Positions 1-14,600 of a stretch of DNA of 64,000 bases are shown piece by piece (position 1 is the first letter of the stretch; each line of letters begins with the position of its first letter). The stretch is taken from positions 53,501 through 117,500 of the forward strand of contig JAQGDQ010000619.1 in assembly GCA_030141605.1 (NCBI GenBank). The letters are read 5' to 3'. A program made the translations under genes and the position numbers. The notes under the pieces are model-generated. The model searched no databases. It was not told the DNA's origin and saw nothing but the letters and a program-made list of their open reading frames with translations. This stretch comes from Tubiluchus corallicola. Its lineage: Eukaryota; Priapulida; Priapulimorpha; Priapulimorphida; Tubiluchidae.

Positions 1-60
1 AACAAACACGGTGTATGTAACAATGTAACAAACATGGTGTATGTAACAATGCAACTAACA
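1..60. repeat. Partial ~26-bp tandem repeat at window edge
   Basis: Two to three copies of a unit resembling aacaaacatggtgtatgtaa run off the left edge, so the array size is unknown. No coding signal. Confidence 0.6.
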
Positions 61-153
61 TGCTATCTAAACGCTAAATTTATTTGGGCAATTTTCAAAA
101 GCTCTTTCGACAATAAGCAATGTAGTTTTGAGGTCTTTGTTCATTATTAAAAA

Positions 154-564
154 CAGGCCCAACGAGAGAGGGGGCAGTGCCCCGGGGCCCGGGTGTCTAG
201 GAGGCCCGAGAAGATAAGGACGCAACCAGGGTTTTATATCACTAGAGCTGCTAAAGTTTTTTTTCTTAAAGTTGGTTAGCCATTTTTTTCTTGTCTTTTC
301 TCTAGTTTTTCCCTCATCAGAACTGCCTTTTTGATTGGTGGAGGCTGGAAATAATGGGGAATTAGTTAATTTAGTTTAAAAATGTCTCTGGTTTTCGTTT
401 TGCTTATAGTCATCACAGCATCAATGCTTTAGGTTCTTACAGTACGTCATTAATGATGTCATTTGTGTGTTTAGTTCAGCTTTACGTGATGTTTTGCCAC
501 TTGAAGGGGGGTCCTTAATGCTTGCTGCCCCACCCAGTGTCCTCAATGGCTCTCGACGGCCCTG
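154..564. mobile_element. hAT-like non-autonomous element remnant
   Basis: The left end begins CAGGCCCAACGAGAG and the right end is an imperfect inverted copy ending CTCTCGACGGCCCTG. Both ends are flanked by the 7-bp direct repeat ttaaaaa (147-153 and 565-571). CAGGSCC termini and a 7-8 bp duplication are typical of hAT elements. There is no transposase reading frame, so this is a MITE or a deleted copy. Superfamily is inferred from the ends only. Confidence 0.55.
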
Positions 565-1618
565 TTAAAAACGCAGTGCAGTATGGCTTCATATATTCAG
601 ATGGCTTGAAAAGTTAGTGTAACAGGGAATTATTGCCATATCGTGGAAATGTTTATGAGAAAATAACATGATAATCATGGATTCGTCTCTGGGTGATAGT
701 AGTTTTCTGGAATACTCACGTAGAAGATTTGCCTGCTGCAAAGTTTGACCTTGAAATGATTTTACATGTTTAGCTGCAGTTTTAATGGGGTATTTTAAAG
801 CAGTTCAGGTCTTTTAGCTTGGTATTTTTGCTAAACGTTTCACATCTTCGTTCCTTAATTGAATGTGAACAGACCTTTGATTTGCAGAACGGAACCGTTA
901 ACACCTGTTCAAATAACTTAAGGCGCCAAATAATTTGCAATTTTTCACTTGAGATAATTTAGAAGTTCTGTTTAGTTATTGAAAGTATCGGCTGCATGAA
1001 TTTCCAGTGGATACGACATGTGTTCAAATTCAAAAATCATCGTACATGTATATTTAGGCCCTAGAGTGAATAACAATGCCACTCTTTATGCAAGAGAACC
1101 AAATTTTTCAAAAGAATTTGACAGAAATCAGACGTGTTCACTGCGCGTGAAAACGCCTGGCCATTCATGTCTGTTTGAAAATGTGCATGAATAATCATGA
1201 ATACGGTGGGATAATTTGAATATTTTGATTACAAACTGGCAAAGACCCATATAATTGATTTCTCAGCACAGGTCAATAAGCTTAGATCAGTCTGAGGAAT
1301 TTATGTTACGGAAAATTTAAAAACTTCCCTGATTTGTTACAAGCGTCAGAATGCGACGCCTCTGCCAGTCAACGAACCCACGTGAAGAGATTTCTCAACA
1401 TTTCGTGCTGCTCGTGGTTGGTAGTCGACGCTCCTTTATGCAAAGTTCGTCAGGTCTAAATGAAGTCTTGTTGCAAAGTTGATACACTAGCTAATAATTT
1501 GATTAAGTTATAAATCACTGATTCCTTTGAACCCAATTTAAAAATTTACAAACAGTTCACTGCTTTAGGAAATTTGAAAAAGCTGGTATTAACATGTATA
1601 TATTGGTCTACATGCTGT
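565..1618. other. Unassigned sequence
   Basis: No open frame above noise and no recognisable RNA or repeat. It lies beyond the 3' end of the minus-strand GT49 gene. Confidence 0.5.
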
Positions 1619-1626
1619 ACATATAG

Positions 1627-1951
1627 TAGGGGTGAGCATCGAACGCTCGAATTCTATTCGAACGAGTTTTTTCAGTTCGAACTCGATCACACGAGCACTC
1701 CAATCACACGTGTTCTTTATCACTAAAACGATTGAAACATCATGCAATTAGTATAATTTAGCTGTGATTTCTGCGCACAATTTTAAAGAAATTACTAGTC
1801 GTTTTATTGCAGAGCAAAATCTCGTGATATGCATGATCTTTGTAAGACTAATTTTTACTGGTGGTTCGAAAACTTGTTCGAAAATCTTTCAATCTCAATT
1901 CGAATTCGGTTCAATTAGAATTCGCTTTCTGGTACAGAATGCTCACCCCTA
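1627..1951. mobile_element. hAT-type MITE, intact, copy 1
   Basis: The 325-bp element begins TAGGGGTGAGCAT and ends with the inverse ATGCTCACCCCTA. A perfect 8-bp target duplication, acatatag, flanks it at 1619-1626 and 1952-1959. The 8-bp duplication is the hAT hallmark. The interior is rich in TTCGAA-type motifs and encodes no transposase. A diverged second copy is at 14179-14563. Confidence 0.85.
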
Positions 1952-2412
1952 ACATATAGGCCTACATATAAATTATATAACAATGGACCTAGGAAAATGG
2001 TTGAGTACGAAAGCTAGTTGATTGTTGTGTTTTGCAGCAGCCTATTACCACATATGGAAGCAGAATAATAAGGGTTCTAGAAGTGACCTTTGTGATTTAG
2101 GTTGAATGTCACTATAACATTCGCCCGGAGACACTTAATTCTGAAAATACACTAAGATCATTCTTGCAATTGACCTTAAGTCTTCATTAGTACCCTCTCT
2201 GTACTACTGACATTCCATGGTGTGCTGTTTTGACTTCTTACCATCTCTGAGAAGCTCAACAACCTGAGTTTGATGATTCTCACACTAATCGAGCCACATA
2301 ACTCTTCTTTTTTACCATTGAGCAAACGCTTTCGAAATATTTAATACGCTCCTGGTAAGCACCATCATTCGTTATTGTTCACTAATATTATAAACACTAA
2401 ATTCGGCATTCA

Positions 2413-2768
2413 TCATGAGAAAATGGGGGCATATTTTAGCGACGCTCGTAACTTTTTAAATGCACCAGGGAAGTAGCCCTTGGTTGAAGTTCGTTTTGCA
2501 GTTTTGCAGTATTCCAGCGCCGTGCTGTTTGGGTATAGTTTAAATTTCTCGTCTCGAAATTTTTGGAACATTTTTCGATTTTGGCTAATGATGGCACCGT
2601 GCTTTTTGGCATGGAGTGTGGAACTTCTTTTGATTCCCTCGTGTACAAGAAATGCGTTGTCGATAATGTGGAATTCGAAGTCTTGCAAACACATTTCAAA
2701 CAGTTGTTCAATTTTGTTATATCCATAACCGCGGAAACGTTCGTCGTGAAACGGTTCTGTTCCGTCAC
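2413..2768 (-). CDS. GT49 gene, terminal coding exon 3
   Basis: The exon follows an acceptor TTTTTCAG at 2769-2770. Its first two bases complete the split Gly codon, after which it reads DGTEPFHDERFRGYG and continues through FEFHIIDNAFLVHEG to a TGA at 2413-2415. It supplies residues 624-741. The conserved DERFxxYG and FLVH(E/K)G elements, with His666 probably at the metal site as in relatives, identify the GT49 C-terminus. The basic tail after YPNS is about 30 residues longer than in vertebrate B4GAT1. A clean AATAAA signal was not found just downstream. Confidence 0.9.
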
Positions 2769-5700
2769 CTGAAAAATAAAAGCAAATTGAATGAAAAGGA
2801 ACGACGTGGCGTGATTAACGTCGCTAAAAGCGCGCCAATTTCAGCCTTGCGCACGTGATCTTTTTCCCGGGCTACAGCTAGCTGCTTGCGCACAATAGAC
2901 TGCTCGTTTGATTAACACGATGAGTTTGCTTGCTATTATTTGTGTTGCTGTGATAGACGTTGAGAACAGTCGGATATACGAAACACTTGCAAGATAAAGA
3001 TTTTTAACTGCTTCAAGTTCATCTCGCTGTTATTACTCTTAATTTGTTTAGAGATGCATTGTATTTTGTTACGGTTATAAGCACATGAGTTTTAATCCTT
3101 TAGTACACACAAATTAAATTAAATAATTGTGTCTTTGTAATGGAATTTTCGCAATGTTCTCATGGATGTAATACACTGTGCGAAGAATTTCAGAACTATA
3201 GACTCAAATGTTATGTTTTGGTATTACAGTAGTGAACATGTACTTTGTGTTACGATAATTAACGTCAATAAATGACTGAGTACTTATCTTTTACAAAACA
3301 TCTCTGCCGCTTTGTTTTAATTCAATAACTTTTTTGTAGGAGAAACAAGTTTACCTGTTGTTTAAATTTGTTTTTAAACTTCTGTTTAGCATAACATAAG
3401 TGGAATCTTGGTTACCCTAGTTTTTGTCGTCTTTATTTATTGTAGCCTCGTTATTTCTGTGTTAATGGCCGTCAGATGGGCGGGTTAAGAGAATGAAAAG
3501 GAAATAAAGGTTGGTGGGAGAGGAAAAAATGAGGAGAGAGACGAGGGAAAGAGAGAGAGGAGGAAGAAAGAGACAGAGGGGGAGAGAGAGCAGGGAGAAA
3601 GACAGGAGGGAGAAAGATAGAGAGAGGGAGGGGGAGAGAGAGAGGAGGGAGAAAGAGAGAGAGGGAGAAAGAGAGAAAGGGGGAGTGAGAGAAAGGAGGG
3701 AGAAAGGGGGAGTGAGAGAGAGAGGGAGGAGGGAGAAAGAAAGAGAGAGAGAGGAGGGAGAAAGAGAGAGAGAGAGAGAGGAGGGAGAAAGAGAGAGAGG
3801 AAGAAAGAGAGGAGGGAGAAAGAGAGAAAGGGGGAGTGAGAGAGGGAAAGAGAGAGAGAGGAGCGAGAAAGAGAGAGAAAGGGGCAGTGAGAGAAAGAGA
3901 GAGAGAGGGAGAGTGAATCAGTTCTTACAGGGAAGTGTTGAAAACTATTATCTGTTTTTACTTTCCGTTCGTTTGCAAACTGAGTCATACTTATCAGCAT
4001 GCTTACTCTTTATTCACTGAACTGCGACAGACTTACACCGTGTGTTTTTTGTTATAACTCGCTAGGTGGTTCCATGCTAAGAAGTTATGTGTACAAAAGA
4101 AGGCCAGCGACCCGACCCATGCAAAACTGGGGTTAGGATTTGCACGCTAGATGTAATTATGCCTCCTCTAAGATTGTTTGAAGTAGCGAGTTCCTGTGTG
4201 TTCAGCCATTGCTCGGCCTGTGCATGACAGGTCAGACAACTTTCCCCGCCATTGTTGGGATGCCTTCCTATTAGAAAGATCAGATCTGCTTTGCTTCACT
4301 GTTTTAATTTATTTCCTGCTCTTTCATTGAGCAATGTGGTGTGGATGGGAAAGCAAACGCCCCAAGGAGGACTGGGTACCAGGAAGGAGGTAATGTCGCA
4401 CACTCACTTTGTTTACCTTCACTGGTTAACAATGGAGTTACGTCTGTCTACATTAACTTCCGTGGTTCACAGTGCAGAGTCTGTGCAGCTGCTGTGAATG
4501 CAGTGACATTTGTCACACTGAGTGAAATATGTCCTATGTCACTGCCAAATACAAAAACGTCCTCCGCTTTGCCAAATAGATAAAATATGACATACATCAT
4601 TGCCAAACAAAATGTGTCCTAGGTCACTGCCAAACAAAATACCTGCTGTGTTACCGAACTGCAAAAAGATTTATGTCAGCGCCTAGCAAAAGGTGTGTAA
4701 TGTCAGTCGCAAGTAAAAAGATATCGTATGCCACCGTCTACTCAAACATATCATCATGAAATGATATATATATATTGTACATGCCTGGCTTGTAAGTCAG
4801 CTTTGCTGTGTCATCGCCTGATTGACCATGACGCCATAGCTGACATCGTTAATTACTAACACGCTTTCAGGTGAAATTGCTAATTAGGTGAAATATTTAA
4901 CACCAGAGGGTACGCCCTTTAATAAGTACTAGTCGACAAATAGCTAATTTGTAACACTTGTCATTGTTGTTAGCGACAAATAGGTTAATGGTAACTTCCT
5001 ACCGCTTGTGTGGTGTAAAATTACCTACAGACGTTGGTTAATTTGTAGCATTTCCATCCTGATTTTGAAACAATTTTTGCGAATATTTTTTTAACGTTTT
5101 GAAAGGAGCACATAACTTTTCCATACAAATGCTCATTGTTTGCATATGTACGTCATACCTTTGTATTTTCAACTACATTTGCACGTAAATATATACATAC
5201 GTACACATACTCATACTTTTTTACGTGTCTGCGTGTATACTGTATATATGTACTCTATACTGTATACTAAATATACTAAATATACAGATTATGCAAAACA
5301 AGGCATCATTGATAAATCTTTAGAGCTGACGTCAACATAGCGCAATCTATTATCTTTCTTCCTACCATTTCCACTAACACATCCTTTTACCCTTCCTGTG
5401 TAATCTAACCTTTCTCCCAGTTCTTTTTTTGTTCACTCATCCATTCTTTTTTTATCGTGTTCACATGACAGTGGGCTTATACAAGCCTTTGCTTCTCTAG
5501 CCCACTGCAGTACAATTATTCTTTTATGATAACGATAGTGTATGAAACATAACAGTTCAATATAGTAGATGAAATAATTTTGATGTCACTGTGTGCTTTA
5601 TATTGTACTGAATGTGATAATAATAATAAATAAATAAATATACTAATTTAATCGTACTTAATCGTAATATTTTAATTGTATTGACAGCGCCGATGCCTGT

Positions 5701-8555
5701 AATATGGTAATATGGCCAAAAATTTAAGAGGTAAAATATACGTTGCGTAATACTGCGCTATTTATGACAATCTTTTCGACATATTTAACGTACAAGTTTC
5801 GTTTTGCTCATAATATCGTTTTTAAGCGAGTGTGCTGTAGTAAAAGAATTCAACATGATTTATGCTGGCGAATCAAGTTAATTGAACCCGAAATACGTTT
5901 TTATTACATTTTATGTCTCTTGTGGGCACTTAGTATATATAATCATGACTAGTTAGTGTTAATATTTACAAACACTATAATTAGCATTCACCACGGGAAG
6001 AGAAACTGGTTCCTAAACCTGCTTAAGACATGTACATATGTGTGATCAGTTTGTAAAGATACGCAGGAGGTTCCTTTAACATAGTAACAAGTGAGTTTCA
6101 AGCGACAATCATTGCTAGACATAGACATCATGGAGCTGGGCAGGGAAGGACCATAGGGTCATCTAGTCTCCTGCCCTTTCTTATAAATAGATTAGTCATG
6201 TTAAAAATTAACGGTGATGCTGCAGATAACAAAAACAAATAAGAAAAAAATACAAATAAAACAGTATAAATGATACAAATTATCCAAAAAGAAATGAAAA
6301 CAAAAAAGAAAAATAATAAAGTTGGATACCAAAATCTAAACAAAACAATGCAATTATTCAGTAATTAGGATTATCATATGTACTAGTCTCAAATGGGGTT
6401 TTATTAACAGGGGAATTTGACCAAGGTTAGTGAGTAAAGTTAAAAACTGAGAGTATGGAAAGATAAAATAAGTGTCAAAAAAGTGCAATATAGAAAAAAA
6501 TTAAGATAAAAAGTAAGTATGAGAAAGAGCAACAATTACTTAGGAGATGAGGAGAAAAAAGAAATAAAACTTGGCTAGCTTGCTTATTAGTCTTACGAGT
6601 TGTGTACTACAGGTACTAAAGTACTTGATGCCTCGTACTTTCAGTAAGTTTCTTTCCAGTGAAAGTGTTAACGCGATTCCTAAAGGCATCGGAATTTTTG
6701 GTCTGTTGTTGTGCACTCCTTAAGACGTAGTATACACTCTTATCGTACAGCCATCATGTATCGATGTCTGAAATGCCTTGAAGCAGTTTAAAAAATTCTT
6801 GTTACTGGGGCGATTGAACTCAGATTATTATCATGATGATGGGACATGTATTGCTTATTCAACTTGAATGCCTGCCTGTGTCGTAAATGTAGCAAATTTT
6901 GGTACAGCAAAAAGAATCAACAACATATATATATATATATATATATGTTGTTGATATATATATATATATATATATTAATTCTTTATTTGTCATTAAAATG
7001 GTTCACTCATTATAATAAAATTGAGTAATCCTCAGCGTAATGTTAAAATAACAACAGTGTTCAAGATAAATGCGTCCAGTGAATACTAAAAAACTAAAGT
7101 GCAAAACTAAGGCCTAATTATATACAATAAATGAACATATTTACAAACACCATATTAAAATATTTTTACAAAACAATATTACGAAAGTACATTAAATTTT
7201 ACATGATATATTTTACACTATATACATTTGACATGACACAATTAACATAACACGTATTACATTACATAATTTTTTTAAAAAAATTCATCTTTAATCAAAA
7301 GAATCAATAACAAATTCCTCATGTAACTAGCAAATTAGTTATGCCCAATTCTGTAGTCCTGGACACTAAAATATTCACATTTCTTATCTTTCACATACAT
7401 TTTTCTAGTGTAGCCTCTTACTCTGATTGGCTACTGGATTTGTATAACCAAGCAGATATTAATAATTTTTAAACTTGCTTATAACAATTATTAACACATA
7501 GCATGATCTTCTTTCTTTACAACCCGTCTACGTTTAAAGCAAGACCGGACCCAAGCTTAAACTGTAGGTCAAAACAATCTACTCCTTAAAATAATGAAAG
7601 GAAACATACTATTTTTTCAAAAATGATTTACGTGAAAGAATTATTACCACACAAACACAATTTCACGTTCGCACCACTAGTTCTTCACTGTTACATGCAT
7701 TTCATCATTAGCTAGTTAGACGAGCACTAGCGCCTGCATTTCGGGAAGCTTTGCACAAAACCGGTGCTGTACCTTTCAGTTCAGAAGTGTTAGTTTGTGA
7801 CGAACTACACACCTTCGATAGCTCATGCGTGAGTACAGCGGTAAATTCAAAATTTGAATTTTATGTTAAAACATGTCTAGTTTTAGTACAACACGCTGAA
7901 TATCTTACAGTAGCACTGTAGTTCAATTTTCGCTTTCTCAAACACGTGTAATATGCTCGTGGAATATTTTAGCTGAAAATTATGTTAGTTTGTGATGTCA
8001 TCAATTCGCCCGCCATGACACTCAGTGCTGTGACGTCACGTACAGTAGAGCAAGCAGAACTGAACACTGAACAGAACGGTTATTGCTGAGTAATGATTTG
8101 TCTATCCGAAACGCGCAAGTTTATAAAAAATAAAGCTGCTTTTTTGTATCAGGCTGGTCAATAGTGAATGTTTCTGGTCAGCAAGTGTTTACCAGGGTAT
8201 CATTGGACCTTTAACACTATTCTCCTAAACGTTGCTTTACACTGCATTCTGCTGTATACAAGGTTAAAAAAGTTTTTAAACTTCTAATTTTTTCTAAAAA
8301 CTTTAAAAGCTTCTCAGAAAAGTTTAAAACGTCTTAAAGAAGTAAAAATTTTATGTGGATTGTTCAAATTATTTTTACAACTCGAGGTTATTCTCGCAGT
8401 TTAACAAAAGGTAAGAAACTTCTATATCGTTTTTACAATACAGTCTTTTAATTTTAATTATAGCACCTACTGAAGATGCCATTGATGTGGTGAAATATTT
8501 GGACAATAAAACTTAATTTTTACCTTCCTTTGAAAGAAGGATTTTTTCATTTATT

Positions 8556-8647
<92 letters not shown>

Positions 8648-11600
8648 TCTTTATTTATCACATTTTTTACAAGACAAACACAGAGCATGAAATGATAATA
8701 TGATACAAAGTGACAAGATTATTGAATGAGTAAATTATCTGAGTTAATGATGTTCAAGTGATTGGTGAAAGGGTGGCGAAAAACTAAAAGTTACCAAAGT
8801 CAACCACCCTGTAAGTAATGTTGCTATTAGTAATATGCGCAATTATCTTGACGAAGATTTCAGAATAAGGTGTGTAAAACTATTGAGATTAAGTTTAAAT
8901 TTGAACATAAATATCATGGACATAAAGGCATAATAAATACATATAATGTTGATATTCTAAGCAATGTGTAAATTTACGCAGATAGAATTACCTTACCTCT
9001 TAACTTTCATTTACTTGTTAGTACTGAATATGGTACGTTTCCTATAAGGCATCTAGATAGTCATGAGGCCTCTATCTGCTAATAGTAAATTCAATTATGA
9101 TTTATTTACTGATAATGTATTGGAATTTGATTTATTAATCACCATTGTAATAGCGTATTGTTGAAAAAATGTGAGAGCGCAATTCAAAATGTTGTAAGAT
9201 TTTATGGAAGGAATGTGGACTCTGCGAACCTCTTTAGTTAGACCATTCACTGAACAACCTTCAAACACTCTGATCATTATCAACGTGGTTCCCATCTCAT
9301 TAGTGTCAATTTATTTCATTTTTTTCATTGGCAAGAAATACCTCTCTGCGGAATAGTTCACGGATGAATCAGATGATTAGCACAGCAGTTGAGTGATTAA
9401 ATTAGAAATAGCAGAGGTTTCCTAATCACACTGGCAGTGTATTTCCGAATTCCACAGGGAAGGCCACTCCATTGTGAGAACACATTTATTATTTTTACCG
9501 TAATTACCACCAGGGGGTGTTAATGGTCGTGGTGGTTCTTTTATAAATGCCAGAGCAAGGTCAAGTGCAGTGGATAGCATCACAAGAGTGGTTTTGTGAC
9601 AGAAGTAGATGACCTTAAAAATGCATGCAGTGACTTGTAAGAAAAGCATGTAAATGATGTGACAAGTAGCTTGATGGTTCAGTGAGCATAACAGGCTGAG
9701 AGAAATAAATACGTTGTTAACTGAAGCTTTCTTAACGTTTAAAGTAGCCAGTGTGCTGAAATTGCAATATGCATTTAAAGTCGCTTTCAAGGATTAAAGC
9801 ACAAGAAAACCCTCCACTTACGTAAAGCTTAAAAAATTTGTCTCGAAATTTTATAGCATACAAGATTTAATTCGGCCGTAACGCTGTATAAAACGTGTAC
9901 TGTAAATTTAAACTTCCGCGATGACCGTTAGGCGCAGCCATTTTGATGATAAATCGTTTGAAACAAGTTTAGATAACAAAATAAATAATGTTATCTTTTG
10001 ATAACATGGTTTCATATTTGATAACACTTGATAAGTAAAGTTTGAAAAAATAATCAGAGCATTCGTAGCACACATGTTGGTAGTTAAGTAAAATTTTAAA
10101 TTACTGTATCTTGTCAATAAGATTAAAAATACGTTTTTGGTTAGTGAGTGGCACACTCTGGAGGGTGAGTCAGCGACTTTTTACCAATTGGTGAAAACAT
10201 TTTAAATTATTAATCTAGTTACATAAGTCTTTACAGCGAGTAAGTGAAATGCTAAGTAATACAGATTTGCACGGAAAGTTTTTCGGATCATAATTTAACA
10301 TTGCCTTTTCTTCCCCTGATTTACGTGGCGTAGTGACGTCAACTAATGGCGCCGTCGGAACAGTATTGCGGGAGATTTAAAATGAAAACAAACAAAAATT
10401 CCTTTCAACACGAATACGATATGTGCATAAAATTGCTGTAAAGAAATATAATTTTTAAAGCGATTTTTCTGAAACCTACTTCAGGTGCCCCTTTTCTTTT
10501 CCTTTAAACCCTATACTATACGTCACAGCTAAAACTTATTTGTGCTGTATACTGTAAGTCCTAAGTTACAGTGACGAAACAATAGTTTATGTTTACAGGA
10601 CCGTAAACTATCTTTTAAATCAAAGTTGATTTTATGGTGTACTGCTCCTTTAATCGTTGCCATGTTTTAATCACGTATCTGCCGTCAAACTTAAAATTTC
10701 CCAACGACCCAATAAAGCATATGAATCAACAGTGAGCCAAATCCGTTGCCAACTGAATAGTCGAGCAATTATATCCAGCTAACCAATCAATCATTCAACC
10801 AACCAAACAATCAACTAGCTAGCTAAAAGCAACTAACCAGCAAATCAACTAACCAACCCATGAAAGGACAAACCAGTCAGTATGTCAAGCAGTCACCCCT
10901 TTGGCTAATCAACTAGACGACCGCCCGACCAATCAACCAACTAATCAATCAAACAACCAATCAGTCTAAGACTAATTAACGCTTGCCAAAAAGTACCAAA
11001 ATGAAAAGCAAAGCAGTAATAGTTTTTCTAAAGACCACTTTGTGCAGCTTACACTTACAGAGCATGACCACGTAGATGTACTTGTTAAAGCCCAAGAAAA
11101 CCCTTCATAAACATAAAGCTTGAAAAATTCGTTTTTAAATTTTGTATCGCTTACATACTGCCTTTTTGCATGCAGGACTTCAATCGGCAGTCACGCTGTA
11201 TAAAACATGTAAATTTAAACTCCCGCGATGACCGTTAGATGCAGCCATTTTGACGATAAGTCATTTGAAACAAGTTTAGATAACATTTTGTAAAGTTTGA
11301 AAAAATAATCAGAGCATTCGTAGCGCGCAAGTCATTAACTAAATAAAATTTAAAAGTACTGTATCTTGTCAATAAGATTAAAAATACGTTTTTTGGTTAT
11401 TGAGTGGTGCACCCTGGAGGGTGAGTCAGCGACATTCTACCAATTGGCGAAAACATTTTAAATAATTTTCTAGTTACATAAGTATTTCTAGTAGGTAAGC
11501 GACAATCTAAGTAATATAGATTTGCACGGAAAGTCTTTTGAGATATAATTTAACATTGCCTTTTCTTCCCTTGATTTACGTTTGGTACATGACGTCATGT

Positions 11601-14600
11601 AATGGCGACTTCGGAACAGTATTGCGAGAGATTTAAAATGAAAACAAACAAAAATTCCTTTCAGTGCGAGTACGATATACGCATAAAATTGCTATAAAGT
11701 AGTATAATTTCTTAAGACAATTTTTCTGAAACCTACTTCAGCTGAAAACCTTTTCTTGTCCTTTAAGCGCGTCATATTAAAACTGAACGAAAAGTGAAAG
11801 TTCGGTTCGCGCATGAGAAACGGGAACGTCTCCGGATTTTCGGACATTTGCGAACAATGCCGGACCGGTTTATACTCAACACAGAATGGAACTCAAAATT
11901 CACTGACCTGGATAATATAGTGCGGCGGTAAATATTTTTCAATGGAACAAATCGCATCATGTCATTCAAGACATTATTAAAGATTTTTAAGTTAATAAAG
12001 TGCTGCATTGTTCCGTGTATGGATTAGACCATAAGTGTCTGCGCAATTGCATACTTGATGCATTGTCCAGCATGTGCAGTGGTTAACAAGAGTGTATGCA
12101 ATTGCACACTTGAGTTTTTGAGACATGTTACTTTTAAAATGGCAGCAGAAACGTTTTATTAGCTTGCTTGAAAGAAATTTGTTAAAAATATTTTCGTGTT
12201 GAGTTAGATTATATTCTAAAATTAGTCATGAAATATTTATTAATATTTAGAGTGTATGAAATAATAAATGAAATAGATCTCTCGAGGTGACCAGTATTGA
12301 AATCACAGGAAGAGTCACAATTAATTTTGGATAGGGTTAGAGTTACTTCTTATTCCCGTCTCTTTCTTCCTGTGACGTTTTTCAGGGACTTTTTACCTGT
12401 GACGTTTTTACCTGTGGAAGTAACGGTGTTTCAGTTAAATTTTAAAGACTTCTGTAAGAGATTTAATATTAGACTAAACTAGTCCCCTAGTCCTAGTCAG
12501 CCCTCCTTCAGTGGATGCCCGTCAGGCCCAGGGATCCCTCACCAAACAACTTACATCAGTAGGCCGATTGTTCCACTGGTTCTTAGGTTTTTGAAAGCAC
12601 AATCAATTATGACTTACTGATAACTGACTAGTGAACTATGAATTTTATTTCACATATCAAAAAATACAATATCAAACACATTAATAAACTTTAAATAAAA
12701 TAATTTGAGTAGTGCGAGGTGAGTGTATCCATACGGTCATTAACACACTCACCTTACTTAAATGAAAAAATGATTATAGTTATGCATCCTTCTGTAGATA
12801 ACTTAATGTAAATAAAGATGAAGTAAATGATGTAATAATTTGAGTAGTGCGAGGTGAGTGTACGACCATGCGGTCATTTACACACTCACCTTACTTAAAT
12901 GAAAAAATGATTATAATTATGCATGCTTCTGTAGATAACTTAATGTAAATAAGGATGAAGTAAATGATGTAATAATAGCAATGGTATAAGAGCAATAAAC
13001 CTGAAACTTGGGAAAGGAAAACTTAATATGTAATTACGACCTTGAGTGAGCCTTAAAAAGTGAATTTTTTTTTAAATAGTTACGAATATGAATTATGTGA
13101 TTATCTGTCAATGCACCACTTACTTGTATTACAATGCACCATATTGCTTACTTGTATATACAATGATATACAATGCACCATATTACTTACTTGTATATAC
13201 AATGATATACAATGCACCATATTGCTTACTTGTATATACAATGATATACAATGCATCACTTACTTGTATTACAATGCGCCATATTACTTACTTGTATATA
13301 CAATGATATACAATGCACCATATTGTTTACTTGTATATACAATGATATACAATGCACCATATTGCTTACTTGTATATACAATGATATACAATGCATCACT
13401 TACTTGTATTACAATGCACCATATTACTTACTTGTATATACAATGATATACAATGCACCATATTACTTACTTGTATATACAATGATATACAATGCACCAT
13501 ATTACTTACTTGTATATACAATGATATACAATGCACCATATTGCTTACTTGTATATACCATGATATACACTGTACCATATTGTTTACTTGTATATAAAAG
13601 TCTTTCAACTCGTTAGCACTTTAACAGAATGCAAATCTTTCTAGTGAAATAAATGAATTACCCATTTAATCCTAGAGGACTAGATCTACTAACTGTACAA
13701 AATCACTGCTCAATTAAAATAGTTTTGATCAATAATCAATGAAATCATTAATTACTTGTAAATGGGATCCTATTCGCTCAACTGCTTGTTGTGAAATTCT
13801 TCCCTAATTACATTTCAATTTTTCTCCACTAATTACTACTGCAGCTGCTGCTCTGCTTTTCACGGTAGCTGAATTGCTTTTACGACCGCTTAGTGTATCA
13901 ATTTTTAATTAATTGTGTATCAACATGAACCGACTAAATGGTCGTTTTATCAAGGATTTTATTAGCGACCATGACGCCTCTCCTTGTTGCCTGGCCTAGT
14001 TTCGTGACATCGCACAATGTGAATTTGTTTACTTAAGACACCCTTGTGCGAATATGTGTTTATGAAAAGCGTTTTATAGATCGTAATGCATAAATTTGCT
14101 ATTTATCTAGAGTCTGAGATTCAGCTGCTGAATTTAGCACGTATTATAGGCCCCGGAAACCGTTAGTTTTTCCTCAAGCAGGGGTGAGCATCGAACGTTC
14201 GAGTTCAATTCGAACGAGTTTTTTTTAGTTCGAACTCGATTCGAATCCAAAACTATAGATTCGAATAATTCAGCACTTCAATCACATATGTTCTTTATCA
14301 TTAAAACGATTGAAACATCATGCAATTAGCGTAATTTAGCTGTGATTTCTGCACACAATTTTAAACAAATTACTAGTCGTTTTATTGCAGAACAAAATCT
14401 AGTGATATGCATGATCTTTGTGAGACTAATTTTTACTGGTAGTTCGAAAATCTTTCAATCTCAATTCGAATTCGAAACACTGAAGTTCGGTTCGATTCGA
14501 ATTCGAAACTCACAAATTCGGTTCGATTCGAATTCGCTTTCTGGTAGAGAATGCTCACCACTAGTGTCCAATGGTCGTCTACAATGGTCGTAGTTTTCAA

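Noticed and set aside
3485-4020. Arg/Glu- and Leu/Ser-rich frames
   Set aside because: Products of a GA-rich tract; the same applies at 32118-32540, 38465-38938 and 47522-48067.
4252-4583. Overlapping ~80-codon frames as exons
   Set aside because: No recognisable domain and low information; lies in a GT49 intron.
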